A stretch of 64,000 bases of DNA, taken from the NCBI RefSeq assembly GCF_016863195.1, contig NZ_BOOK01000036.1:124001-188000 (forward strand), in the 5' to 3' direction. Shown one piece after another: positions 18,351-26,899 of the stretch. The DNA comes from Paraplanobispora takensis. GTDB lineage: Bacteria > Actinomycetota > Actinomycetes > Streptosporangiales > Streptosporangiaceae. Made by a program: the position numbers and the translations under genes. Positions within the stretch are counted from its first letter, which is position 1. Each line of letters begins with the position of its first letter. A model generated the notes under the pieces. That model was given only the letters and a program-made list of their open reading frames with translations. It did no database searches and was not told where the DNA came from.

Positions 18351-19082
18351 TCAGGCGGAGAGGCGGTCCTGGGTGGGGATGATGTCCTCCAGCCGGGTGA
18401 CGGGCATGTCGTAGGAGGTGACCGTGGCGTTGAGGGCGGTGGCCAGGGACACCGCGGTGCGGTAGAGCAGTTCCAGGCCCGGGTGGCCGGCCAGGTCCTT
18501 GGCGTCGAGCTCCAGGTCGATCACGTGGTCCTCGGGGTCCATCAGGTCGGAGGTCGGCCAGCTGTAGGAGGCCTTGACGACGCTGCCCGGCCCGCCCTCG
18601 AAGGAGCACATGCCCAGCTCGTGGTCGTGGCGGACGGTCCGCTCGCCGAGGACGGCGCGCACCAGGCCGGCCACCTCCTCGCAGTCGAGCACCCCGCGCT
18701 TGGGGCCCAGGTTCACCTGGACGTCGACGTAGTCGTCCTGGATCTCCGGCGGGTACAGCGCCCCGCCGATCCGGCTGGCCAGGGCGTTGAGCACGAAGCG
18801 GGCCGCGTGCTTGTTGCCGTTGCTGGCGATGACGGCCCCTCGCCGGTCGGCCGGGATGCCCGCCTTGGCCGCCACGCCCTCGGTGACCTCCACCCAGCAC
18901 ACCCGGGTGCCGTTCGCGACGAACCAGCCGTCCGAGACCTTGAGGCCGGGGTCGTACTGGCGGAGCAGGCTTTCCAGCCGGGCCGGCTCCGGGGGCCGGT
19001 GGGTGAGCAGAGCGGGGTTGAGGCGGAGCCGGCGTGCCGTGCTGTTGAGGAACCACATGGTGTCCAGTATCAGGGCATTCAC
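18351..19082 (-). CDS. Hypothetical protein (conserved-looking)
   Basis: About 243 residues from the GTG at 19082 (alternative ATG at 19058, giving MWFLNSTARRLRLNP). The protein is soluble, with mixed alpha/beta character (VSDGWFVANGTRVCWVEVTEG, VIDLELDAKDLAGHPGLELLY). The frame stays open far upstream, but that part overlaps the opposite-strand SPFH gene and is not coding. No domain recognised. It diverges from the SPFH gene, and the two promoters share about 160 bases that contain a 28-bp palindrome. Confidence 0.65.
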   Translation of the reverse strand: MNALILDTMWFLNSTARRLRLNPALLTHRPPEPARLESLLRQYDPGLKVSDGWFVANGTRVCWVEVTEGVAAKAGIPADRRGAVIASNGNKHAARFVLNALASRIGGALYPPEIQDDYVDVQVNLGPKRGVLDCEEVAGLVRAVLGERTVRHDHELGMCSFEGGPGSVVKASYSWPTSDLMDPEDHVIDLELDAKDLAGHPGLELLYRTAVSLATALNATVTSYDMPVTRLEDIIPTQDRLSA

Positions 19083-19200
19083 TTGCGTTTCACTTGAAAG
19101 CCCCAGGCCACAGGCCGTACGGCAGGCCGCAGGCCCGTGCCGCGGGGACCTCCCTCCCCGGTCCGCCGTCGTCCGGCGTGCGCGCGGCGGCGCCGCATTA

Positions 19201-19228
19201 GCTATCGTGGTGATATCACTTCGATAGC
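19201..19228. promoter_or_regulatory. 28-bp palindrome upstream of SPFH/RHH operon (candidate operator)
   Basis: An inverted repeat with arms GCTATCG and CGATAGC around a perfect GTGATATCAC core; only two base pairs mismatch. TATC/GATA boxes recur four times across it. It ends three bases before the GGTGGGA ribosome binding site of the SPFH gene. A likely ligand is the ribbon-helix-helix protein encoded as the second gene (inference). Confidence 0.65.
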
Positions 19229-19241
19229 AAAGGTGGGATTC

Positions 19242-20096
19242 ATGGAACGACACGCCTTCCGGGTCAGCGGATTCGCGGTCCTGATCGTCCTCCTCGTCCT
19301 GGGCGGGGCCGTCGCGGTGGCCGGATCGGCCGCCGCGGGCGCGGAAGGAGCGGCCGTCGCCGCGGTGATCTGGTTCGGCGTCGCGGTGCTCGTCTCCACC
19401 GGGTTCACGATCGTCAACCCCAACGAGGCCAAGGTCGTGCAGTTCCTCGGCCGCTACATCGGCACGGTGAGCCGGGCTGGCTTCCAGTGGGTCATGCCGT
19501 TCACCACCAAGCAGCGCGTCAGCCTGCGGGTCCGCAACTTCGAGACCGCCAAGCTCAAGGTGAACGACGCGAGCGGCAGCCCGGTGGAGATCGCCGCGGT
19601 GGTCGTCTACAAGGTCACCGACACCGCCAAGGCCGCGTTCTCCGTCGACGACTACGAGGAGTACGTCGCGATCCAGTCGGAGGCGGCCGTGCGGCACCTG
19701 GCCACCAGCCACCCCTACGACTCCCACGAGGAGAGCCGCACCAGCCTGCGCGACGGCGCCGAGATCGCCGGGGAGCTCACCACCGAGCTGCGCGAGCGCA
19801 CCGAACTCGCCGGAGTCGAGGTGCTGGAGGCGCGGATCACCCATCTGGCCTATGCTCCGGAGATCGCACAGGCCATGCTGGTCCGCCAGCAGGCCGCCCA
19901 GGTCGTCGCGGCCCGCACGCACATCGTCTCCGGCGCCGTGGGCATGGTCCAGCTCGCGCTGACCAGACTGGCTGAGGAAGGTGTCGTGGATCTCGATGAG
20001 GAGCGTAAGGCGCAGATGGTCTCCAACCTCCTGGTCGTCCTGTGCGGCGACCGGGCGACGCAGCCGGTGGTCAACGCCGGCAGTCTCTACTCCTGA
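19242..20096 (+). CDS. SPFH (stomatin/prohibitin/flotillin) domain membrane protein
   Basis: A 284-residue protein. Two N-terminal membrane segments ([18 protein letters not shown] and [16 protein letters not shown]) are followed by an SPFH/Band-7 domain starting at [20 protein letters not shown], then a helical tail ([24 protein letters not shown]). SPFH proteins assemble into membrane scaffolds. The ATG at 19242 has GGTGGGA upstream; the open frame extends further 5' through the palindrome, but that is not coding. It is followed after two bases by a ribbon-helix-helix gene, an arrangement I recall as common in actinomycetes. Confidence 0.9.
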   Translation: MERHAFRVSGFAVLIVLLVLGGAVAVAGSAAAGAEGAAVAAVIWFGVAVLVSTGFTIVNPNEAKVVQFLGRYIGTVSRAGFQWVMPFTTKQRVSLRVRNFETAKLKVNDASGSPVEIAAVVVYKVTDTAKAAFSVDDYEEYVAIQSEAAVRHLATSHPYDSHEESRTSLRDGAEIAGELTTELRERTELAGVEVLEARITHLAYAPEIAQAMLVRQQAAQVVAARTHIVSGAVGMVQLALTRLAEEGVVDLDEERKAQMVSNLLVVLCGDRATQPVVNAGSLYS

Positions 20097-20098
20097 CC

Positions 20099-20269
20099 AT
20101 GCCTGAACGCAAGAAGCTCCTGCTCAGGCTCGACCCGGCCGTCTACGACGCGATCGCCAAGTGGGCGGCCGACGACCTGCGGAGTGTCAACGCCCAGATC
20201 GAGTACGCGCTGCGCCTGGCGTTGAAGGAGTCCGGCCGCGTCTCCCGCAAGGACACGTCATCCGATTGA
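20099..20269 (+). CDS. Ribbon-helix-helix (Arc-type) DNA-binding protein
   Basis: A 56-residue protein: a short beta strand (KKLLLRLDPAVYDAIAKWA) then two helices (SVNAQIEYALRLALKES), the classical Arc/MetJ-like ribbon-helix-helix fold. Such proteins dimerise and bind palindromic operators. It starts two bases after the SPFH stop codon, so the two genes are one operon. The 28-bp palindrome in front of the operon is a plausible autoregulatory site. Confidence 0.85.
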   Translation: MPERKKLLLRLDPAVYDAIAKWAADDLRSVNAQIEYALRLALKESGRVSRKDTSSD

Positions 20270-20317
20270 GACGTAGCGCACTTCCCTCCGCGATATCCGC
20301 AGGCCCACACTCGGTGC

Positions 20318-21724
20318 ATGTCGTGGGTGGGAAAGTCCGCAGCGGATATCGCGGAGGCCGTGCGACGGGGCAAGGTCACCGCTCCGGCGGTCGTCGAGGA
20401 GCACCTCGGCGCGATCGCCGAGCGTGACGGGCGCATCGGGGCGTTCCGCAAGGTCCTGGCCGAGCGGGCCCTCGCCGAGGCGCAGGTCGTACAGGAGCGG
20501 GAGGATCTGGCGGAGCTGCCGCTGGCCGGGGTGCCGGTGGCGGTCAAGGACAACGTCCCGGTCCGGGGGGAGGCTCTCCGCGTCGGCTCGGCCGCCACGC
20601 CCGGCACCCCCGCGGCCGAGGACCATCCCGTGGTGGCCAGGCTCCGCGCGGCCGGCGCGGTGGTCGTCGGGATCACCAACGTGCCCGAGCTGTGCCTGGC
20701 CGGGTTCTCCGACAGCGTGTACGGCGTGGTGCGCAACCCGTGGGACCCGGAGCGCACCGCCGGCGGGTCGTCGGGCGGCAGCGCCGCGGCCGTGGCGGCC
20801 GGGATGGTCCCGCTGGCCCACGGCGCCGACGGGCTGGGCTCGCTGCGCATCCCCGCCGCCTGCTGCGGGGTCGTCTCGATCAAGCCCGGCCTGGGAGTGG
20901 TCCCGCCGCCCGAGCCCGGCTGGCACGGGATGTCGGAGAACGGGCCGATCGCGACGACGGTGACCGACCTCGCCCTGGCCCTGGCCGTGATGTCCGGTGA
21001 CATGTCCCTGGCCACGCCGGGGAAGATCGAGACGCTCCAGGTGGACGACGAGATCGACGACTACCCGGGCGGGCTGACCACCTCCGAGCCGCTGCGGCTG
21101 CGCGTGGCCGTCGCGCCGTGCCCGCTGCCGCCGGGGTTCACGGTGGACGAGCGGTTCCAGGAGGCGGTGACCGACGCCGCCGGCGTGCTCGGCGAGGCCG
21201 GGCACACAATGGTCGGGCACGGCGAGCGGATGCCCGTCTGGCTCGGTTCCGCCGCCGTCGCCACGTGGTTCGCCGTCGCCGAGGAGGACGCCCGCGGGCT
21301 CGACCGGCACCTGCTGGAACGACGGACCAAGGCCCTGGCCCGCACCGGCCGGGTGCTGGGCGCGTTCGGGCTGGACGGCTCGCGGGGCCGTGACCGCTGG
21401 CGGGCCAACGGGGCCGACCAGTGGTTCGGCAACGCCGACGTGCTCGTCACCCCGACACTGGCCATGGTCCCGCCGCCCGCGGAACGCTGGGGCCGCCGCG
21501 GCCTGCTCAGGAACGCCCGCGCCAACCTGACCTACGCCCCCGCCACCGCGGCCTGGAACATGGCCGGCTGGCCCGCGCTGACCGTCCCGTACGGCCGGCA
21601 CCCCAGCGGCGTGCCCATCGGCGTGCAGCTGGTGGCCGCGCCCGGCGGCGAGGCCCAGCTGCTGATCCTGGCCGCCCAGCTTGAGGCCGCCCGCCCCTGG
21701 CCCCGCCACGCCCCGCCCGCCTGA
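20318..21724 (+). CDS. Amidase-signature family hydrolase
   Basis: A 468-residue amidase. The Ser-cisSer-Lys triad is visible: Lys in GVPVAVKDNVPV (about 77), cis-Ser in the TAGGSSGGSAAAVAAG signature (about 150), and the nucleophile Ser in GADGLGSLRIPA (about 174). The usual GSDTGGS stretch is altered to GADGLGS. Members hydrolyse amides, from short aliphatic and aryl amides to Gln-tRNA partners. The absence of GatB/C neighbours and the altered signature argue for a catabolic or detoxifying amidase. No strong ribosome binding site is seen before 20318. Confidence 0.85.
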   Translation: MSWVGKSAADIAEAVRRGKVTAPAVVEEHLGAIAERDGRIGAFRKVLAERALAEAQVVQEREDLAELPLAGVPVAVKDNVPVRGEALRVGSAATPGTPAAEDHPVVARLRAAGAVVVGITNVPELCLAGFSDSVYGVVRNPWDPERTAGGSSGGSAAAVAAGMVPLAHGADGLGSLRIPAACCGVVSIKPGLGVVPPPEPGWHGMSENGPIATTVTDLALALAVMSGDMSLATPGKIETLQVDDEIDDYPGGLTTSEPLRLRVAVAPCPLPPGFTVDERFQEAVTDAAGVLGEAGHTMVGHGERMPVWLGSAAVATWFAVAEEDARGLDRHLLERRTKALARTGRVLGAFGLDGSRGRDRWRANGADQWFGNADVLVTPTLAMVPPPAERWGRRGLLRNARANLTYAPATAAWNMAGWPALTVPYGRHPSGVPIGVQLVAAPGGEAQLLILAAQLEAARPWPRHAPPA

Positions 21725-21905
21725 CCCCCGAGATAATCAGTGCAGATCAGGCCATGGCCGGTGATACCGTTCCGAGCGTTGGCCGCGGGACTCCGGTGCG
21801 ACTTCCGGAAACCGCCTGTGAAGCGACTCTTTCGCCGTTCGCCCCATCATTCCCCGGCCAACCCCCCACCTGAAGGACCCCGACCCCGACATCGGAGGGG
21901 CTCCC
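21725..21905. other. 181-bp leader in front of TROVE gene; possible Y-RNA location
   Basis: No protein gene is seen. TROVE proteins bind Y RNAs that are often encoded next to them. GATACCGTTCCGAGCG near 21764 faintly resembles a tRNA T-arm, as in YrlA RNAs, but I could not fold it convincingly. The region ends in CGGAGGGG, the ribosome binding site for 21906. Confidence 0.2.
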
Positions 21906-23249
21906 GTGAACGACGTGATCGCCTGCGAGGACGTGCTGCTGTTCGTCAACGCCGCGATCACCTCCACCGGGCAGCGGGAGTTCCGCTCCACCGCGGGCGA
22001 GCAGCGGCTCTCACTGGACTTCCTGCACCGCTACATCATGGGCAACTACCGGGAGGTCTACTCCGCGGCCCTGGCGCTGGAGATCAACGACCACAACGCC
22101 GCGCTGATCGCCCGCAACCTGCTGGCCGACGGAGCGACCGAGCGGGAGGGCCGCCTCATCGCCCGGCGCCTGCGGACGATGGCGCCGCAGCGCGTCTACG
22201 CCCTGTTCACCGAGCTGCGCCGGGCGGGCGTCAACAACCGCAGGACCCGCGCCGTCATCGGGGAGTGGCTCGGCGAGCGCCCGGACCTGGCCTTCGACGC
22301 CGTCAAGTACCGCCGCGCGCTGAAGGAGGCCGTACGGCACGCCCACCTGCGCCTCCCCGGCGAGCTGGGCGACTTCCTGTTCGCCCCGCGCCGCCGTGCC
22401 CGCCTCGACGCACCCCTCCTCGACGCCTGGCGCCGCGCGCACCACGAGACCAGGGCCGTCTACGAGCTGCCCTACACGGTCGCCGAGGGTTTCGCCGCGC
22501 GGCACCGGATCCCGCGTGAGCGGTTCCTCGCGGCCATCGCGCCCCGGATGACCCGGCTTGAGCGGTTGCGCTCCGGCAGCGCCCCGGACCTGGCCGCGAT
22601 GCCGCTGGTCCGGCTGGCCTCCTACGCGCTGGCGCTGCCGCACGAGGAGCGCGTGAGCCGCCGCGCCGAGCTGCACGCCGCGCTGCGCGCCTCGGCCGTG
22701 CGCGCCGCGGGCGGGCGCGCTGGCTCGTGGGGGCGGGTGACGGCCGTGCTGGACGACAGCTTCTCCTCCTACGGCTCGGGCCACAAGCGCCGCCGCCCGC
22801 TCGCGGTCGCGCTGGGCTGCCACTACCTGCTGCGGGAGCTGGCCGGGCAGTACCGGGCGATGTGGCTGTCGCACCGCGGCGATCCGCTGCTGGTACGGCC
22901 GGCCGGCGCGACGCCGCTGGGCGAACGGCTGCTCGACGCCCTGGAGACGCGGCCCGACCTGCTGGTCGTCGTCTCCGACGGCTGGGACAACGCGCCGCCC
23001 GGCCTGGCCGCGGAGGTGCTGCGGGTCTGGCGGGAGCGCATCGACCCCTCCGCCGGCGTCGTGCACCTGAACCCGGTCTACGACGCCGGCGGCTTCGACG
23101 TGCGCCGCCTGTCGCCGGAGACGCCCACCGCGGGCATCCGGGACGCGGAGAGCCTTCCGGCGCTGGTGGAGCTGGCCCGCTTCGCCACCGGCCGCGCCGG
23201 TTACGCCTCGCTGCTCGGCTATCTCGGAGAGCGGACGGCCGAGCGGTGA
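21906..23249 (+). CDS. TROVE-domain (Ro60/Rsr-like) RNA-binding protein
   Basis: A 447-residue protein. The N-terminal two thirds are helical repeats rich in Arg (LARRLRTMAPQRVYALFTELRRAGVNNRRTRAVIGEW), as in the TROVE ring. The C-terminus is a vWA-like domain with a metal-site motif VLDDSFSSYG (about 280-289, DxSxS) and VVVSDGWDN. Ro-family proteins bind misfolded or Y RNAs and, in bacteria, work with PNPase or RNA-repair modules. GTG start with CGGAGGGG five bases upstream. It overlaps the next gene by four bases (GTGA), so both are translationally coupled. Confidence 0.85.
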   Translation: MNDVIACEDVLLFVNAAITSTGQREFRSTAGEQRLSLDFLHRYIMGNYREVYSAALALEINDHNAALIARNLLADGATEREGRLIARRLRTMAPQRVYALFTELRRAGVNNRRTRAVIGEWLGERPDLAFDAVKYRRALKEAVRHAHLRLPGELGDFLFAPRRRARLDAPLLDAWRRAHHETRAVYELPYTVAEGFAARHRIPRERFLAAIAPRMTRLERLRSGSAPDLAAMPLVRLASYALALPHEERVSRRAELHAALRASAVRAAGGRAGSWGRVTAVLDDSFSSYGSGHKRRRPLAVALGCHYLLRELAGQYRAMWLSHRGDPLLVRPAGATPLGERLLDALETRPDLLVVVSDGWDNAPPGLAAEVLRVWRERIDPSAGVVHLNPVYDAGGFDVRRLSPETPTAGIRDAESLPALVELARFATGRAGYASLLGYLGERTAER

Positions 23250-24379
23250 TCGACCTGACCGGGCTGCGGGCCCGTCCCGCGCAGTGCTGGGGCGCGATCA
23301 GGCTCGTGCCGCTGGTCCGGTCCGAGCCGATCACCGACCTGCGGCTGCACCCGCACGTCTACGACCGGGAGATCACCGCGGTCGCGCTGCCGGACAAGAC
23401 CGTCTACACCTCCTACATCCCGCACGCCATGGTCGCCTCCTGGACCGATGACGGCACCGCCGCGGCGGCCTACGGCACCCAGCTGGGCGAGCTGATCGAC
23501 CGCATGGACCTGCACCTCACCCGCAGGATGGTCCGCCGGGCCGAGCCCGGCAGGGTCCGCTTCCTGCCGCTGCACCTGGCCATGGAGGGGTTCCTCGCCC
23601 TGCACTTCGGCGGTCCGCCGATCGCCTGGCGGGAGTGGTCCAGGCAGGCGGTCAGGGACGGGCTGTCGCCCCGCGAGGAGGCGGCCTACAGCGGCGCCGA
23701 GGTGCGCGGTCTGGACGACGCGCTGCGCGTCTTCGAGATCCACGAGGGCCAGTGCGGTCTGGTGGTCTACGCCGGGGACGTCCTGGCCGGGGCCACCGTG
23801 GTGCCGCACCCCGACGACTACCGCGCGCTGCACCCCTCGCTCGTGCGTGACATGTACGGCGAGCTGATCTACCACAGCGCCATGCACTCCTACCCGGTCC
23901 CCGACTTCACCGCCCGGCTCGGCTCGCCGTCCACGGTCGCCGGCCTGCGCGCCGCGGTCGCCCGCGCCCACACCGAGTGGGACGGCTTCCACGCCTCCGT
24001 CATGGCCGCGGGCCTGCTGGAGGGCGCCCACGCCTTCCGGAGGGTCCGCCGCCTGGGCCGGTTCACGCTGTCGCGCTTCCTGCCGTCGTTCGAGCGCCGG
24101 CGCGACAACCACATCGGGGAGGTCGTCACCGACCACCGGGGCGCGGTCGCCTATCTGAAGACCTTCCGCCTGTCGGAGGCCCAGACCAGGCGCGGCCACC
24201 TGCTGACCCGCCTGGAAGCCCACGACTGGCATCTGGAGACCGCCGCCCGGGAGATGGACACCGACGCGGCCGGGCTGGCGCTGCGGATCGAGCGGGCCGG
24301 TCTCGGCCACCTGCTGCGCCAGGACGTCCTGGACGGCTATCGCAAGGCGAAGGCCGGGCAGGCGCCGTCACGCGGGTGA
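23246..24379 (+). CDS. ARPP-like protein with C-terminal HTH-like segment
   Basis: A 377-residue protein. The segment HEGQCGLVVYAGDVLAGATV followed by YRALHPSLVRDMYGELIYHS (about residues 165-210) resembles the ARPP domains described in RNA-repair and TROVE gene neighbourhoods. The C-terminal GHLLTRLEAHDWHLETAARE followed by LALRIERAGLGHLL looks like a Fis-type helix-turn-helix. Function not established. Its start overlaps the stop of the TROVE gene, making a dedicated two-gene module; no RtcB ligase is nearby. The family assignment is from memory and moderate. Confidence 0.6.
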   Translation: MIDLTGLRARPAQCWGAIRLVPLVRSEPITDLRLHPHVYDREITAVALPDKTVYTSYIPHAMVASWTDDGTAAAAYGTQLGELIDRMDLHLTRRMVRRAEPGRVRFLPLHLAMEGFLALHFGGPPIAWREWSRQAVRDGLSPREEAAYSGAEVRGLDDALRVFEIHEGQCGLVVYAGDVLAGATVVPHPDDYRALHPSLVRDMYGELIYHSAMHSYPVPDFTARLGSPSTVAGLRAAVARAHTEWDGFHASVMAAGLLEGAHAFRRVRRLGRFTLSRFLPSFERRRDNHIGEVVTDHRGAVAYLKTFRLSEAQTRRGHLLTRLEAHDWHLETAAREMDTDAAGLALRIERAGLGHLLRQDVLDGYRKAKAGQAPSRG

Positions 24380-24423
24380 CGGCGCCTGCCGTACGGCGCC
24401 TTTCGCACCTTCCGTACGGCGGG

Positions 24424-25290
24424 TCAGACGCCGGTGGGGTGCCAGACGGTCTTGGTCTCCAGGAAGGCCGTCATGCGCTTGAGGCCGGGGTCGGCGTACC
24501 AGTCGGCCGCGGCCGGGCGCAGGACGCGCTTGAGGTTCTCCGCCGCGGCCTGCTCACACGTGATCGCCAGATCCTCGTCGGCGACGCCGGTCAGGTCGAC
24601 GGCGTTGACGTCCATGTGCGCGGCCAGCCAGGGGGCGATCTCCTTCACCGAGCCGGTGAGGACGTTCACCACGCCGCCGGGCAGGTCGGAGGTGGCCAGC
24701 ACCTCGGCCAGCGTGATCGACGGCAGCGGCGCCCGCTCGCTGGCGACCACGACGCAGGTGTTGCCCGTGACGATCACCGGGGCGATCACCGAGACCAGCC
24801 CGAGCAGCGGCTCGTCCGGCGCGATCACCGCGACGACCCCGGTCGGCTCCGGCGAGGAGATGTTGAAGTACGGCCCCGCGACCGGGTTGGCCGCCCCGGC
24901 CACCGACGTGATCTTGTCCGACCACCCGGCGTACCAGACCAGCCGGTCGATCGCCGCGTCCACGACGTCCCCGGCCTTCTTCGTGCCCGCCTCGGCCAGC
25001 TCGGCCACGAACTGCGCCCGGCGGCCCTCCAGCATCTCCGCGATCCGGTAGAGGATCTGCCCCCTGTTGTAGGCCGTCGCCCCGGACCAGCCGCCGAAGG
25101 CCTTGCGCGCGGCCGAGACCGCGTCGCGGGCGTCCTTGCGGGAGGCCTTGGAGGCGTTGGCCAGGAACTCGCCCTTGGAGGAGGTCACGGGATAGGACCT
25201 TCCGCTCTCCGAACGCGGGAACGCCCCGCCGATGTACAGCTTGTAGGTCTTGCGCACGGCCAGCCGCGCGGCCGCCTCCGTCTTACTCAT
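24424..25290 (-). CDS. Truncated aldehyde-dehydrogenase-like protein (no catalytic Cys domain)
   Basis: A 288-residue protein homologous to the first part of aldehyde dehydrogenases (YIGGAFPRSESGRSYPV, ARKAFGGWSGATAYNRGQIL, GVVAVIAPDEPLLGLVSVIAP, DLPGGVVNVLTG). It stops before the catalytic ELGG glutamate and the cysteine loop. Family length is about 480, so it is a pseudoenzyme or partner subunit rather than a full dehydrogenase. There is no sign of decay in the frame, so it seems to be kept. Third gene of the deoC-ALDH-ALDH unit; it may pair with the complete enzyme (inference). Confidence 0.75.
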   Translation of the reverse strand: MSKTEAAARLAVRKTYKLYIGGAFPRSESGRSYPVTSSKGEFLANASKASRKDARDAVSAARKAFGGWSGATAYNRGQILYRIAEMLEGRRAQFVAELAEAGTKKAGDVVDAAIDRLVWYAGWSDKITSVAGAANPVAGPYFNISSPEPTGVVAVIAPDEPLLGLVSVIAPVIVTGNTCVVVASERAPLPSITLAEVLATSDLPGGVVNVLTGSVKEIAPWLAAHMDVNAVDLTGVADEDLAITCEQAAAENLKRVLRPAAADWYADPGLKRMTAFLETKTVWHPTGV

Positions 25291-25472
25291 CTCCGCGCCC
25301 TCTCCGCGTGCTCTGCTGCTGTGCCAGCCGTACCGGCACGAAGATCTGGCCGCAGCGGCTCACCCCGCACCGGTGGGCGAACCAGCCGCGCGGCCCTGGA
25401 CGGCCCGCCCGGGCGAAACCGTGTCCCCGGGTGCTCTGGGCCCGGCGGGCCCGGCGCCGGGGCCGGCGATGC

Positions 25473-26897
25473 TCACACATCGAGGTACGCCTCCAGCCCG
25501 TGCCGTCCGCCTTCCCGGCCGTACCCGGACTCCTTGTAACCGCCGAACGGCGAAGCCGGGTCGAACTTGTTGAAGGTGTTGGCCCACACCACGCCGGCCC
25601 GCAGCCGGTCCGCCATCCACAGGATGCGCGAGCCCTTCTCGGTCCACACTCCGGCCGACAGGCCGTAGGGGGTGTTGTTGGCCTTCTCCACGGCCTCGGC
25701 CGGGGTGCGGAAGGTCAGCATGGCCAGTACGGGGCCGAAGACCTCGTCGCGGGCGATGCGGTGCGACTGGGCGACGCCGGTGAAGATCGTCGGCGGGAAC
25801 CAGAAGCCCCGCTCCGGCAGCGCGCACGCCGGCGACCAGCGCTCGGCGCCCTCGGCCTCGCCGATGTCGGACAGCTCGCGGACCCGGGCGAGCTGGGCCG
25901 AGGAGTTGATCGCGCCGATGTCGGTGTTCTTGTCCATCGGGTCGCCGAGCCGCAACAGGCTCAGGCGGCGCTTGAGCGACTCCAGCAGTTCCTCGGCGAT
26001 CGACTCCTGCACCAGCAGCCGGGAGCCCGCGCAGCAGACGTGGCCCTGGTTGAAGAAGATGCCGTTGACGATGCCCTCGACGGCCTGGTCGATCGCGGCG
26101 TCGTCGAAGACGACGTTGGCGGCCTTGCCGCCCAGCTCCAGCGTGACCTTCTTGCCGGAACCCGCGACGCTGCGCGCGATCAGGCGGCCGACCTCGGTGG
26201 AGCCGGTGAAGGCGACCTTGTTCACGTCGGGGTGGTTCACCACGGCCGCCCCGGTCTCCCCGGCACCGGTCACGATGTTCACCACGCCCGGCGGGAGCTC
26301 GGCCTGCCGGCAGATCTCGGCGAACAGCAGCGCGGTCAGCGGGGTGGTCTCGGCGGGCTTGAGCACCACCGTGTTACCACAGGCCAGCGCGGGAGCGATC
26401 TTCCAGGCGAGCATGAGCAGCGGGAAGTTCCACGGGATGACCTGGCCGGCCACGCCCAGCGGCTTCGGGCCGGGGCCGTAGCCGGCGTAGTCGAGCTTGT
26501 CGGCCCAGCCCGCGTAGTAGAAGAAGTGCGCGGCGACCAGCGGCAGGTCCACGTCGCGGGCCTCGCGGATCGGCTTGCCGTTGTCCAGCGTCTCCAGCAC
26601 CGCCAGCTCGCGCGAGCGCTCCTGGATGATGCGGGCGATGCGGAACAGGTACTTGGCCCGCTCGGAGCCGGGCATCGCCGACCAGACGCCGAAGGCCTTG
26701 CGCGCGGCCCGGACGGCGCGGTCGACGTCCTCGCCGGAGGCGGTGGCCACCTCGGCCAGCGTCTCCTCGGTCGCGGGGTTGATCGTCTTGAACGGGGCGC
26801 CCGTGCCGTCGACGAACTCGCCGTCGATGAACAGGCCGTAGGACGGCTTGATGTCGACGATGTCGCGGGACTCGGGTGCCGGTGCGTATTCGAACAT
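25473..26897 (-). CDS. NAD(P)+-dependent aldehyde dehydrogenase
   Basis: A full-length, 474-residue aldehyde dehydrogenase. The cofactor fold shows GVAGQVIPWNFPLLMLAWK and FTGSTEVGRLI; the catalytic glutamate is in LELGGKAANVVF and the nucleophile in FNQGHVCCAGSRL. The C-terminal PFGGYKESGYGREGG is canonical. It starts three bases after deoC ends, so it probably oxidises an aldehyde arising from deoxyribose-5-phosphate cleavage, such as acetaldehyde (inference from the operon). A 182-base GC-rich gap without a gene separates it from the truncated paralogue downstream. Confidence 0.92.
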   Translation of the reverse strand: MFEYAPAPESRDIVDIKPSYGLFIDGEFVDGTGAPFKTINPATEETLAEVATASGEDVDRAVRAARKAFGVWSAMPGSERAKYLFRIARIIQERSRELAVLETLDNGKPIREARDVDLPLVAAHFFYYAGWADKLDYAGYGPGPKPLGVAGQVIPWNFPLLMLAWKIAPALACGNTVVLKPAETTPLTALLFAEICRQAELPPGVVNIVTGAGETGAAVVNHPDVNKVAFTGSTEVGRLIARSVAGSGKKVTLELGGKAANVVFDDAAIDQAVEGIVNGIFFNQGHVCCAGSRLLVQESIAEELLESLKRRLSLLRLGDPMDKNTDIGAINSSAQLARVRELSDIGEAEGAERWSPACALPERGFWFPPTIFTGVAQSHRIARDEVFGPVLAMLTFRTPAEAVEKANNTPYGLSAGVWTEKGSRILWMADRLRAGVVWANTFNKFDPASPFGGYKESGYGREGGRHGLEAYLDV

Positions 26898-26899
26898 CG

